A DNA stretch of 20,798 nucleotides from NCBI GenBank assembly GCA_913052045.1, contig CAJXDJ010000003.1:1-20798 (forward strand), read 5' to 3'. Shown here in pieces: positions 1-6,489 of the stretch. This DNA comes from an uncultured Dehalococcoidia bacterium. GTDB taxonomy: Bacteria; Chloroflexota; Dehalococcoidia; Lucifugimonadales; GCA-2712585. A program made the translations under genes and the position numbers. The first letter of the stretch is position 1; every line of letters starts with the position of its first letter. The notes under the pieces were generated by a model. The model searched no databases. It saw nothing but the letters and a program-made list of their open reading frames with translations, and had not been told where the DNA came from.

Positions 1-25
1 GGTTCGAGTCCCTCCAGGGGTACCA
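1..25 (+). tRNA. 3' end of a tRNA gene, cut by the window edge, isotype unknown
   Basis: The window opens inside a T-arm: loop TTCGAGT (3-9), 3' T-stem CCCTC (10-14), acceptor 3' strand CAGGGGT (15-21), discriminator A (22) and encoded CCA (23-25). The matching 5' acceptor strand would be ACCCCTG, but it and the anticodon lie outside the window, so the isotype cannot be read. It lies one base upstream of tRNA-Trp, so the two are surely cotranscribed. Confidence 0.8.
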
Positions 26-26
26 T

Positions 27-104
27 AGGAGCGTAGCTCAGTCTGGCCAGAGCGCTGGTCTCCAAAACCAGTGGTCGCGGGTTCGAATCCTGCCGCTCCT
101 GCCA
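27..104 (+). tRNA. tRNA-Trp (CCA anticodon)
   Basis: A full cloverleaf can be drawn: acceptor AGGAGCG (27-33) with CGCTCCT (94-100), D-stem GCTC/GAGC (36-39/50-53), anticodon stem CTGGT/ACCAG (55-59/67-71), loop with anticodon CCA at 62-64, T-loop TTCGAAT, discriminator G101 and encoded CCA 102-104. It follows another tRNA by one base and is followed by a strong hairpin at 117-142. A decayed copy of its 3' part plus downstream flank occurs inverted at 1311-1399. Confidence 0.97.
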
Positions 105-116
105 GTTTCCAAAGCT

Positions 117-142
117 AAATCGGGGCCAAGTGGCCCCGATTT
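117..142. terminator. Perfect hairpin between tRNA-Trp and the convergent hydrolase gene
   Basis: Arms 117-128 (AAATCGGGGCCA) and 131-142 (TGGCCCCGATTT) are perfectly complementary over 12 bp around a 2-base turn. The A-rich left and T-rich right edges suit a bidirectional terminator for the tRNA cluster and for the minus-strand hydrolase ending at 192. The downstream T-run is short and interrupted, so termination efficiency is uncertain. Confidence 0.65.
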
Positions 143-191
143 GATTCTTGGTATCATGAAAACTGTGCGCATTTTTCAAAAGTTCGTTAAT

Positions 192-1154
192 TCATTTCGT
201 TTCAAAAAAGGCCTGAGTATTAGAAACCATCATTTGCTTGATGGCCTCTCCCGAAACACCCAACTCTCTTAATCGAGGTATCACAACTCTATCGATAAAC
301 AGATAGTGATGAGGATTATCATTCAGACGCTCCAGCCGCCATGGCGGAGTGCTATCGTTGTCTAAAATGACGGACCAATCATGAGCCAGCATGATCCGGT
401 GAGAAAAGCCAGCATCGATTAGTTGTTTTGCCACTTCGGTCCGCCTTTCCCATTTAGGAGTACCAACATGATATCCGCCCGGATACCGATCAAGCCCTAG
501 CCACACTCCTTTGTTAAGGAGGCTCAGAAGGTAATCAATATCATCATTGTCGTTGCTATGACCAATATAGATGCATTTGGGGTCAACCCCCTCTTCGATA
601 AGGATCTCCAGTTGCTGTTCTCCTATATTCCCTTGAGCCGAGGTATGAGTCGAGATTGGCACACCTGTTTCCTTATGCGCAATGGCGGCCGCTTGAAGAA
701 CAATTTTCTCGCCCGAGGTTACCTCTTTCCCATCGCTCGCTACTTTAATAATTCCAGCTTTGATCCCGGTTCTTTCTATTCCTTCATTGATTTCCCGAAC
801 ATACAATGGTGCGATGTTTTCAGGTCCCTGTGCCCAGCTGGTAAATGCCCTGGGAATGTCCAGCCAAGTGCCGGTGCATGCAATAACTTGAACACCGGAT
901 CTCTGGGATACCTCTTCAATTAACCTGATATCACGGCCTAGGTCATGAGTCGTCAAGTCCACAATAGTTCGTAGTCCGTTCTTATGAGCCTCTGATAGGT
1001 CCTTTACGGATTGCTCGATCGAACCCTGACGATCAATGAGTTCAGGAAAAGTCTGCTGTATACCAGCAGAATTAACCATGATGTGTTCGTGAGCCAGTGT
1101 ATATCCAAAATCGGAAGTGTTTATCGGGCCCAGAACTGAGTTAACCTTTACCAT
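192..1154 (-). CDS. Phosphotriesterase-family metal-dependent hydrolase (lactonase/aryldialkylphosphatase-like)
   Basis: This 320-residue protein has the usual length for the phosphotriesterase family of amidohydrolase-fold TIM barrels, which hydrolyse lactones or phosphotriesters at a two-metal centre. All expected ligands are visible: H22 and H24 in LAHEH, K137 in GIIKVASDG (the bridging carboxylated lysine of the family), H170 in PISTHTS, H199 in YIGHSND and D259 in LAHDW. No signal peptide is seen, so it is probably cytoplasmic. The ATG is preceded by a GAGGGGG ribosome binding site. A TATAAT hexamer lies 51 bases upstream of the start. The natural substrate cannot be read from sequence; members of this family without known substrates are often lactonases. 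It faces the tRNA-Trp cluster tail to tail, and a decayed inverted tRNA-Trp copy lies behind it. Confidence 0.93.
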   Translation of the reverse strand: MVKVNSVLGPINTSDFGYTLAHEHIMVNSAGIQQTFPELIDRQGSIEQSVKDLSEAHKNGLRTIVDLTTHDLGRDIRLIEEVSQRSGVQVIACTGTWLDIPRAFTSWAQGPENIAPLYVREINEGIERTGIKAGIIKVASDGKEVTSGEKIVLQAAAIAHKETGVPISTHTSAQGNIGEQQLEILIEEGVDPKCIYIGHSNDNDDIDYLLSLLNKGVWLGLDRYPGGYHVGTPKWERRTEVAKQLIDAGFSHRIMLAHDWSVILDNDSTPPWRLERLNDNPHHYLFIDRVVIPRLRELGVSGEAIKQMMVSNTQAFFETK

Positions 1155-1205
1155 CTTAGCCCCCTCGTTGGGATTTTCAAGTTCTCATTGGGATTGATAC
1201 ACGTC

Positions 1206-1211
1206 ATTATA
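1206..1211 (-). promoter_or_regulatory. Possible -10 element for the phosphotriesterase-family gene
   Basis: On the minus strand these bases read TATAAT, a perfect -10 hexamer, 51 bases before the start codon at 1154. No convincing -35 box was found at 16-18 bases upstream, so the call rests on the hexamer and its position only. Confidence 0.35.
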
Positions 1212-1310
1212 ATATCCGTCAATGGTACATGCACACCCAGCCAGTGACCCCGGCACTTCAGATAAACAGGGAATGCCGAATTTCCGTAGAAGCTCAGAGG
1301 AATTGCTTAA

Positions 1311-1399
1311 CCCGTTTAGCTTTGGAAATTAGCAAGGCGCGGGAAATTTGAACCCACGACCACTGGTTTTAGAGATCGACGCCACCTTTCTAGGTACCT
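1311..1399 (-). pseudogene. Decayed inverted copy of the tRNA-Trp gene with its 3' flank
   Basis: Read on the minus strand, 1374-1311 aligns with 60-124 of the plus strand. By hand I count about 50 identities in 65 columns with one gap. The anticodon 3' arm, variable loop and T-loop match, the acceptor region is heavily changed, and the downstream flank TTTCCAAAGCTAAA is identical over 14 bases. Weaker similarity to the tRNA 5' end (AGGTACCTAG against AGGAGCGTAG) reaches 1399. No cloverleaf forms: the 5' anticodon arm and the acceptor pairing are lost. It is therefore a dead tRNA relic. The rest of the 1155-1472 gap holds only the possible -10 box of the upstream gene. Confidence 0.75.
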
Positions 1400-1472
1400 A
1401 CAACTAAACCCCTCGCAAATGGTTGAGGGACTGCTGGAAGATATGCCTACACTCGAGAGACGAGCATATCCT

Positions 1473-2600
1473 CTAAAGCCTGTACACCCGGGCCGCATTG
1501 CCACCAGCAATCTTGGCTTTCTCTTCTTCGGTACAGTCCCCCAGGATCTCCTCAAGAATCTCTTGGCTCTTAGGGAAAGTCGATTCCATATGTGGATAGT
1601 CAGAGCCCCACTGAAGGTTGTCCACTCCAATCAAGTCTCGCAATTTTATGCCCAGTTCATCCTCCTGGAATCCCAGGAAGACGTTGCGGTGGAAATAGTC
1701 GCTGGGTTGCATATCCTCCTTAAACCGGTACCCTTCTCTGCCAAATCCTTGCTGGTCGTAGGTGTAGTCGAGGCGGCTCAGGAAGAAAGGCACCCAGCTG
1801 AGCTCGTGCTCTACTACGCCGACTTGCAGTTTGGGAAATCGCTCAAAAACACCGGATAAGATCATGTCGGAAATTGAGACCCTTGGGAAGAAGTCCTGAT
1901 TGGGCGCAATTCCCACCCTGGCTCCTCCGATTTTGCTTCCATCGTTTTCTCCGGAGCCGAACCGGTTGGTGGCCACATGGAGGCTGAGAGGCATCTCTAA
2001 GCCTTGGGCGGCCCCCCATAAGCGATCGTATTCTGAAGAATCATATCTTCGATCTTCCGGTGGGTAGACCGGTATCATGGCGCCAACGAACCCTTCATTC
2101 GCCCGATGCTCCAGGTCATCTGCTCCTTCGTTCACATCATCTATGTTTATCATTGCGATACCCTTCAGGCGATTGGGGGATGCCTCACAAAACTCTGCTA
2201 CCCAGTCGTTATAGACCCTGAACATGGCCGTCAGAAGCAACCCATCTGGAATCTTATAGAGTTGAAGGCCGGCTGTGGGATACAGTATGCTCACATCCAC
2301 GCCGTCGAGTTCCATATCCTTGATTTGTTCCTCAGGAATGTATCCCCCGGGTCGGATGTTTTCAAATGAGTCCCCATGAGTTAGATTTTCCGCTTCTTCG
2401 AATCTTCTGCCCGTCTGTGCTCCAGCGAATCCGAATCCAGCGCCCTCCAGCTTTTTGCCATCGCAGTACCACCAATCGCCATCCTCTTCGCGATGTATCC
2501 TCGGAGCACGATCTTTGAACTTGGACTCTATACGGCTCTGCCATAGGTCAGGTAGTTCAAAAACATGATTATCCGACGAGATGATTCTGTAGTTACCCAT
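1473..2600 (-). CDS. Amidohydrolase-related (amidohydrolase 2) family metal-dependent hydrolase
   Basis: A 375-residue TIM-barrel hydrolase of the amidohydrolase 2 type, the group that includes decarboxylases such as ACMSD and many hydrolases of aromatic or cyclic compounds. It begins ISSDNHVFELPDLW, the N-terminal strand with the metal-binding region. LSLHVATN supplies the barrel histidine, VGVVEHELSW follows, GSDYPHMEST carries the late Asp, and the protein ends with the family's NAARVYRL helix. An AGAGGAAC ribosome binding site precedes the ATG. Just upstream on the same strand is the wreck of a related gene (2620-2917), so this was probably a tandem pair under the upstream promoter. By eye the gene is more GC-rich than the genes from 3400 onward, which could reflect acquisition. 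Substrate unknown. Confidence 0.92.
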   Translation of the reverse strand: MGNYRIISSDNHVFELPDLWQSRIESKFKDRAPRIHREEDGDWWYCDGKKLEGAGFGFAGAQTGRRFEEAENLTHGDSFENIRPGGYIPEEQIKDMELDGVDVSILYPTAGLQLYKIPDGLLLTAMFRVYNDWVAEFCEASPNRLKGIAMINIDDVNEGADDLEHRANEGFVGAMIPVYPPEDRRYDSSEYDRLWGAAQGLEMPLSLHVATNRFGSGENDGSKIGGARVGIAPNQDFFPRVSISDMILSGVFERFPKLQVGVVEHELSWVPFFLSRLDYTYDQQGFGREGYRFKEDMQPSDYFHRNVFLGFQEDELGIKLRDLIGVDNLQWGSDYPHMESTFPKSQEILEEILGDCTEEEKAKIAGGNAARVYRL

Positions 2601-2619
2601 TATCTGTTCCTCTTTACTA

Positions 2620-2917
2620 CTAGTTCAAAATCCGGGTGCCATATAATCTCACGGCATTGTCCCAGAGGATCTTTTGTTTACTTACTAATGAGAGACTTTC
2701 TCTTTCCACCAGCCCCTTGTAAAGTTGTTTTTGTCCGGCTCCCTTCTGGAAATATCTCGCACTCCATAAAGCTACGGCTCGCTCCAGGTCTACTTTCCTC
2801 AAGTGGGCCAACTATGGGTCTCCGGTCATAATATTCTGGTTCCATATACTTACTCCACAGATCATGTGGTTCTGTAATATGAGCATCAGCATCAATAACT
2901 TTGAAACCTTTGTACAT
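2620..2917 (-). pseudogene. Internally deleted amidohydrolase gene (N- and C-terminal ends only)
   Basis: The start is intact: a strong AAAGGAGGAGGGG ribosome binding site, ATG at 2917, then FKVIDADAHITEPHDLW, the classic opening of amidohydrolase 2 proteins with the DxH metal site. After about 50 residues homology breaks off and this frame stops at 2678. A different frame reads KQKILWDNAVRLYGTRIL and stops at 2620, which matches the family C-terminus and resembles the end of the neighbouring intact gene (KIAGGNAARVYRL). The barrel, roughly 250-300 residues, is missing between them and the two ends are out of frame. I read this as a gene inactivated by a large internal deletion plus frameshift. 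It is adjacent to and probably paralogous with the intact gene at 1473-2600. Confidence 0.75.
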
Positions 2918-3136
2918 AACGGCCCCTCCTCCTTTTGCATTTATGGGTCTTCCCTAATTATCCCGTTAAAGTGACTCACAAAACTATGGAAGTTACTGTT
3001 CCAATAACAATCTGCCAATCCAAGGCAATTATAACATCAAGAATACTTTCCGTTACTTGAAAAATCGCCGATAGAACCTTTTCAGACCCCAGCTACCAGC
3101 ATAGAACCCTTTTTGTAGAAATTTGTTATCTGTATC

Positions 3137-3165
3137 TTTAGATTTCGCCCACTCTCTGATATCAT
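3137..3165 (+). promoter_or_regulatory. Likely promoter of the tRNA-Leu(GAG)/tRNA-Cys pair
   Basis: TTTAGA (3137-3142) and TATCAT (3160-3165) are separated by 17 bases and match the sigma-70 consensus at 4/6 and 5/6 positions. Transcription would begin around 3172, just before the tRNA 5' end at 3178. No other clear signal was seen in the 2918-3177 gap. Confidence 0.5.
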
Positions 3166-3177
3166 TTCTCATGGTCC

Positions 3178-3263
3178 GCCGAGGTGGTGGAATTGGTAGA
3201 CACGCAGTCTTGAGGGGGCTGTGGGCTTTGCTCGTGTGGGTTCAAGTCCCGCCCTCGGCACCA
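3178..3263 (+). tRNA. tRNA-Leu (GAG anticodon)
   Basis: A class II tRNA with a long variable arm. Acceptor GCCGAGG (3178-3184) pairs with CCTCGGC, followed by discriminator A and encoded CCA ending at 3263. The anticodon stem CAGTC/GGCTG encloses the loop TTGAGGG, giving anticodon GAG. It is 11 bases upstream of tRNA-Cys and likely cotranscribed with it. Confidence 0.95.
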
Positions 3264-3274
3264 AAAGGCTTCAA

Positions 3275-3350
3275 GGCGACGTAGCCAAGTGGTTAAGGCG
3301 GAGGTCTGCAAAACCTCTATTCGGCGGTTCGATTCCGCCCGTCGCCTCCA
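3275..3350 (+). tRNA. tRNA-Cys (GCA anticodon)
   Basis: A 76-base cloverleaf: acceptor GGCGACG (3275-3281) with CGTCGCC, discriminator T and encoded CCA (3348-3350). The anticodon stem GAGGT/ACCTC surrounds CTGCAAA, so the anticodon is GCA (3308-3310). It follows tRNA-Leu(GAG) closely. Confidence 0.96.
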
Positions 3351-3415
3351 TTATTTTCGTAGATATATATATTTTAGAGACTGCCCCAAGAACCATCTGG
3401 TACAATATTTTAACT

Positions 3416-4534
3416 GTGAAGATTTGGTATGGTGTGCTACTTATAGCGCTTATGCTATCCACTGCTTGTGGTGATGGTACTCCATCAACTCCTAAGTTAG
3501 AAGTCACGCCTGACCCTGATGGTATGGCAGGTTTTACACCAACTGCAATAGTAGAAAAAATTGTTGCCGAATCGACTGCAAAGGAATCCACAACATTGGA
3601 TTCAGGCCCCAAAATTAACTGTGTTCTCAACAAAGAAGAGAATCAAATTGCTTGTATGTCCACCAATATTAAAGAAGGATCTCAATTAAAGTGGACGTCT
3701 ACAGCCTCGGATGCGTATATTGAAGGAAGTAAATGGCAGTTCAGTATTTATGAACAACCGGTTGGGAATGTAGCGCAAGTATTTCTTGATATATGCCAGG
3801 GTTCCACTTGCCAAACATTAGAGACATCTATTGATACATCAGAACTTGGGTCAATGGGTATGCACAAAGATACTATTCTCGAGGCTGCTGCTACTCCTAC
3901 GGGCCCGACTCCTAAGAAACCACTGTTGGCCCCACCTGTTTTAAACCTCCCGTTTACAACCGACCATGAACCGGTGGGGATGATGCCAATGGGGGAGACA
4001 ATATTACACCCAGCGACTCCAGATAATCCTGGTGGACATCCAGGAATAGATTTCCAGTGGCCCTTTCAAGCGGAAATAATAGCGGCGACTAACGGGGAAG
4101 TAATCGAAATAAGAACCTCGAAACCACACGAGTCGCTCTTGTATTTCGTTTTAGTCATGAGTGGTGATTTTGTAGTCACATACGACGTTCTTGACCTCTA
4201 CTCGTTTAACCCTGATCTAGACGTCGGTAGTAAGGTCCTATCTGGTCAGGTGATGGGTTATGGGGAAATAGCCAGTTCCGACGATGTCTGGACGTCGATG
4301 CACTGGTCGTTCGGACAATGGAGACCGGGGACTGGAAAACCTAGTCCTGAGGGTGTAGTAGAAAAATTCATTGTAGATTATATGTGCCCGGTACCGTATT
4401 TTTCTGAGACAGAGAGGCTGCGTTTGTTCCGTTTGTGGGACTCCGCTATATATCCCGACGCAGGAGAATTCAAAGGCGCGGAACTCAGGAAACGATTTCC
4501 GGAAGTTTGCAACGGTCCCTACAAGAACTATTAA
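3416..4534 (+). CDS. Lipoprotein with a degenerate LytM/M23-like domain
   Basis: With GTG 3416 as start, the protein of 372 residues opens with a compact lipoprotein signal (MKIWYGVLLIALMLSTAC), placing the lipidated Cys at residue 18. The open frame extends further upstream, but only through the tRNA genes, so that part is not coding. A Thr/Pro-rich linker follows, then a poorly conserved middle domain with Cys residues. The C-terminal part resembles the LytM/M23 peptidase fold: HPGIDF (H208, D212) matches the HxxxD zinc motif and is followed by the usual IIAATNGEVIEI strand pair. The later motif reads H296-W-S where active enzymes have HxH, so one zinc ligand appears lost. It may be an inactive, binding-type LytM protein on the cell envelope. 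No ribosome binding site is visible; TACAAT at 3401-3406 suggests a near-leaderless transcript. Confidence 0.75.
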   Translation: MKIWYGVLLIALMLSTACGDGTPSTPKLEVTPDPDGMAGFTPTAIVEKIVAESTAKESTTLDSGPKINCVLNKEENQIACMSTNIKEGSQLKWTSTASDAYIEGSKWQFSIYEQPVGNVAQVFLDICQGSTCQTLETSIDTSELGSMGMHKDTILEAAATPTGPTPKKPLLAPPVLNLPFTTDHEPVGMMPMGETILHPATPDNPGGHPGIDFQWPFQAEIIAATNGEVIEIRTSKPHESLLYFVLVMSGDFVVTYDVLDLYSFNPDLDVGSKVLSGQVMGYGEIASSDDVWTSMHWSFGQWRPGTGKPSPEGVVEKFIVDYMCPVPYFSETERLRLFRLWDSAIYPDAGEFKGAELRKRFPEVCNGPYKNY

Positions 4535-4668
4535 GTTTGAAAATCGTATCGGTTGTTCGTCGCCTGTGCATAAATCTATGAGTTAACATAAAAAAGTCCC
4601 TATTTTAGTGTCAGAGGCCTTTCTGTGCGTAGAAGCTCCAAATTAGCAAGAAAGAGTATTTATAAAAA

Positions 4669-4880
4669 ATGGAGCCCCAGCACGTACAAATCACACGACA
4701 ACAAAAGGGATACAAAGACTACTGTGGGGTGAGAATGTTGAGCTTAGCATTTACAACTCTAGGTTGATTGATTTGAAACTAACCGAGTCGAGTGTTGTTT
4801 ATCCTACGGGTGACGGCTATGCCAATGAACAACATATAAACTGGTTAAGATATCAGTGCATTTCATGTCTTTCAGGATGA
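4669..4880 (+). pseudogene. Possible frameshifted small gene fragment, peptidase C39-like by appearance
   Basis: ATG 4669 opens a frame reading QQKGYKDYCGVRMLSLAFTTLG that stops at 4767. The next frame over, entered at about 4764, continues directly as LIDLKLTESSVVYPTGDG and then HINWLRYQC, stopping at 4880, nine bases inside the tail of the opposing LysE gene. The Q-x-x-x-x-x-x-CG pattern recalls the catalytic Cys region of C39-type papain-like peptidases, but the match is weak and only about 70 residues exist. Joining the two frames needs one frameshift. It could be a relic or chance. Bases 4535-4668 show nothing recognisable. Confidence 0.25.
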
Positions 4881-5516
4881 CCATAAGGCCCAGGCAACTT
4901 TCCCAAACAAATAAATCGACATACTTAGTAAAATCGCTCCGCTAAGCTTAGACAAAAGATTAAATTTCCCCCTAAACATGCCGATACCAAATATGCCTGT
5001 AACAAATATGGCTACAGATACGTACCACAAACCATCTATAAATCCCGCTACGATTCCCATTAAAACCTTCTCTGACCAACTCAAGCCCGGGTAGACAAGA
5101 TGGCTAAAGATTGCGAGGAAAAACAGGGCTATCTTGGGATTAAGAAATGATATAAGGAAACCCTCTCTAACGGCCTTAAACAAGATCCCAGGCCTCATTA
5201 ACAGGACATTTCCCTGTTGATTTTCTAAATCGGATTTACTACGAAATGTACGCAATCCTACATATGCAAGAATAATTGCTCCACCGACCTGCATCACCAC
5301 CATCAAACCAGAGTGATAATTCATTACCTCCGTTGCCCCCACAGCGGTCAAAAAGCCCCATAAAGTAATCCCCACTGCATGACCTAACCCAGTGGCCATT
5401 CCATAAACTCTTCCACGGTCTATCGAATTTCCTATCAAGAGGGCAAGACTTGGTCCTGGCGAAGCTGCACCTAAAAAGCAAACTACCACTAATTGGATCC
5501 AGAAAGTCATATCCAT
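4872..5516 (-). CDS. LysE/RhtB-family amino-acid exporter
   Basis: A 214-residue integral membrane protein with about six hydrophobic segments. It begins with the family hallmark GAASPGPSLALLIGNSIDRGR near residue 17, followed by GMATGLGHAVGITLW; the later segment AVREGFLISFLNPKIALFF is also characteristic of this family. LysE/RhtB proteins export amino acids or similar small metabolites across the inner membrane; the substrate is not readable here. Two ATG codons (residues 1 and 3) are possible starts and neither has a strong ribosome binding site. It stands alone on the minus strand between the lipoprotein and tRNA-Leu(UAA). Confidence 0.92.
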   Translation of the reverse strand: MDMTFWIQLVVVCFLGAASPGPSLALLIGNSIDRGRVYGMATGLGHAVGITLWGFLTAVGATEVMNYHSGLMVVMQVGGAIILAYVGLRTFRSKSDLENQQGNVLLMRPGILFKAVREGFLISFLNPKIALFFLAIFSHLVYPGLSWSEKVLMGIVAGFIDGLWYVSVAIFVTGIFGIGMFRGKFNLLSKLSGAILLSMSIYLFGKVAWALWSS

Positions 5517-5628
5517 GTTTTCAAAACATTCCCAATAGATTTAATCCCATTAATTTCCCACCAACTATATATCTGTAGCCCAGTTATCAGCTAGTATATG
5601 GGCTGAACAGAATGGCTTATTCAATTAG

Positions 5629-5714
5629 GCCGGGGTGGCGGAATGGCAGACGCGGCGGACTTAAAATCCTCTATCCGAAAGGGTGTGTGGGTTCGAATCC
5701 CACCCTCGGCACCA
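5629..5714 (+). tRNA. tRNA-Leu (TAA anticodon)
   Basis: A class II tRNA: acceptor GCCGGGG (5629-5635) with CCTCGGC (5704-5710, one G-U pair), A5711 discriminator, encoded CCA 5712-5714, T-stem GTGGG/CCCAC and a variable arm closing on GAAA. The anticodon loop CTTAAAA (5660-5666) gives TAA. The anticodon stem GCGGA/TCCTC holds one C-U mismatch (5656/5670), which is unusual. The last 39 bases are repeated at 6451-6489. Confidence 0.93.
5676..5714 (+). repeat. Left copy of the 39-bp tRNA-Leu direct repeat (attL-like)
   Basis: These bases are the 3' end of tRNA-Leu(TAA), from the variable arm to CCA. They match 6451-6489 at 37 of 39 positions, and the last 30 bases are identical. The two differences are adjacent (GT at 5683-5684 against AC). 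Confidence 0.9.
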
Positions 5715-5732
5715 CTAGCTAATCCGTAGCTG

Positions 5733-5764
5733 AGAGAGCAGGGCAATCCTGCTCTCTTTTCTTT
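5733..5764 (+). terminator. Rho-independent terminator after tRNA-Leu(TAA)
   Basis: AGAGAGCAGG (5733-5742) pairs perfectly with CCTGCTCTCT (5748-5757) around a GCAAT loop and runs into TTTTCTTT. This is a textbook intrinsic terminator 18 bases after the tRNA CCA. It lies inside the segment bounded by the direct repeats, whereas no similar terminator follows the distal repeat copy at 6489. Confidence 0.88.
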
Positions 5765-6060
5765 GTCCAAAACTACCCTGTCCCACCGTAACCAATGGAT
5801 TAAAGGGGACTTTAGTCGATGTTAACGGATGTCTAATGAAGTGATTCATATACACATGGACACTGAATAGAGTCCGTACAGAGTGTAGTCCTTAACTCAG
5901 GTGGTTTTACTTGACTCGATAGTCTGGGGGTTGTTTATTTAGCCATTGACCTGCAGATTAGTTGTAAAGCGGGCAAACCGTTTTAGGATTAGGCGCAACG
6001 ATTCTTATGTGTTATCTATATTTCATAACTGGAGTCGTTTATTATACTACCCGTAAACTA
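5765..6060. other. Gene-free stretch within the tRNA-Leu segment
   Basis: No credible coding frame, tRNA or strong repeat was found. Near its right end TATACT (6043-6048), 27 bases before the downstream ribosome binding-site/ATG context, could be a -10 element for the proline-repeat gene, but no good -35 box accompanies it. Confidence 0.4.
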
Positions 6061-6107
6061 AGGGGATAAATCTAATGGTAGAAACAGGCAAAAGCGTAGA
6101 GCAGGAA

Positions 6108-6233
6108 CAGCCTTATGAGCAACCGGAGCCTTATGAGCCACCGGAGCCTTATGAGCCACCGGAGCCTTATGAGCCACCGGAGCCTTATCAGCCACCGGGG
6201 CCTTATCAGCCACCGATGCCTTATCAGCCACCG
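6108..6233 (+). repeat. Seven tandem 18-bp units encoding xPYxPP
   Basis: Seven in-frame units follow one another without gaps: 6108-6125, then every 18 bases to 6233. The first five differ mainly at the first codon and at GAG/CAG in the fourth codon. The last three carry CAG (Gln) and the earlier ones GAG (Glu), which shows stepwise expansion of two sub-types. Such slippage-prone repeats could vary in copy number between strains. Confidence 0.93.
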
Positions 6234-6450
6234 ATGCCACCAGTCCATTATACGAATATGCGGTGGACTCATCGTGGGCTAGATATTGGGGTGGCTATGG
6301 TGCAGAACGACTACTAGAAAATGAGATTAACCAACGTGCGAGTGAAGGATGGCAACTTATGCGTACGGAGTCACAATCATTCTGGTGGTGGGGACTTGGC
6401 GTTGTTCCTCTATGGTTTTTCGCTAAGAGGACCAAGATTCTTTACATCTA

Positions 6451-6489
6451 CGAAAGGACGTGTGGGTTCGAATCCCACCCTCGGCACCA
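6451..6489 (+). repeat. Right copy of the 39-bp tRNA-Leu direct repeat (attR-like)
   Basis: It duplicates bases 5676-5714, including T-arm, acceptor 3' strand and CCA, with two adjacent mismatches near its left end. No 5' tRNA half precedes it, so it is not a functional tRNA. It matches tRNA-Leu(TAA) rather than tRNA-Leu(GAG), which has different T-loop and T-stem bases. After it, sequence similarity with the region beyond 5714 ends at once. Confidence 0.9.

Larger units (their letters stand above)
5715..6489 (+). mobile_element. Small tRNA-Leu-associated segment bounded by 39-bp direct repeats
   Basis: The intact tRNA-Leu(TAA) is followed by 775 bases that end with a second copy of the tRNA's last 39 bases in the same orientation. 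Integrative elements that use tyrosine recombinases classically enter tRNA 3' ends and leave exactly this arrangement, with the tRNA restored on one side and a duplicate fragment on the other. The segment carries a terminator next to the tRNA and one frameshifted gene with an 18-base tandem repeat. No integrase or replication gene is present. It could be the remnant of a larger island, a small element mobilised in trans, or a simple duplication of the tRNA end. The repeat is directly seen; the mobile history is inference. Confidence 0.55.

Noticed and set aside
558..923. Plus-strand open frame of 121 codons
   Set aside because: It is the antisense shadow of the phosphotriesterase-family gene, whose motifs and ribosome binding site are clear.
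1331..1399. A tRNA with loop CTCTAAA, which would read as an amber-suppressor (CTA) anticodon
   Set aside because: The 5' anticodon arm and acceptor pairing are absent, and the sequence aligns as a decayed copy of tRNA-Trp, so the CTA reading comes from mutation in a dead gene.
3221..3415. N-terminal extension of the lipoprotein frame by about 65 residues
   Set aside because: This stretch is tRNA-Leu(GAG) and tRNA-Cys, and GTG 3416 begins exactly at a lipoprotein signal peptide.
6108..6233. CRISPR-like regular repeats
   Set aside because: The 18-bp units are contiguous with no spacers and encode an in-frame hexapeptide repeat.
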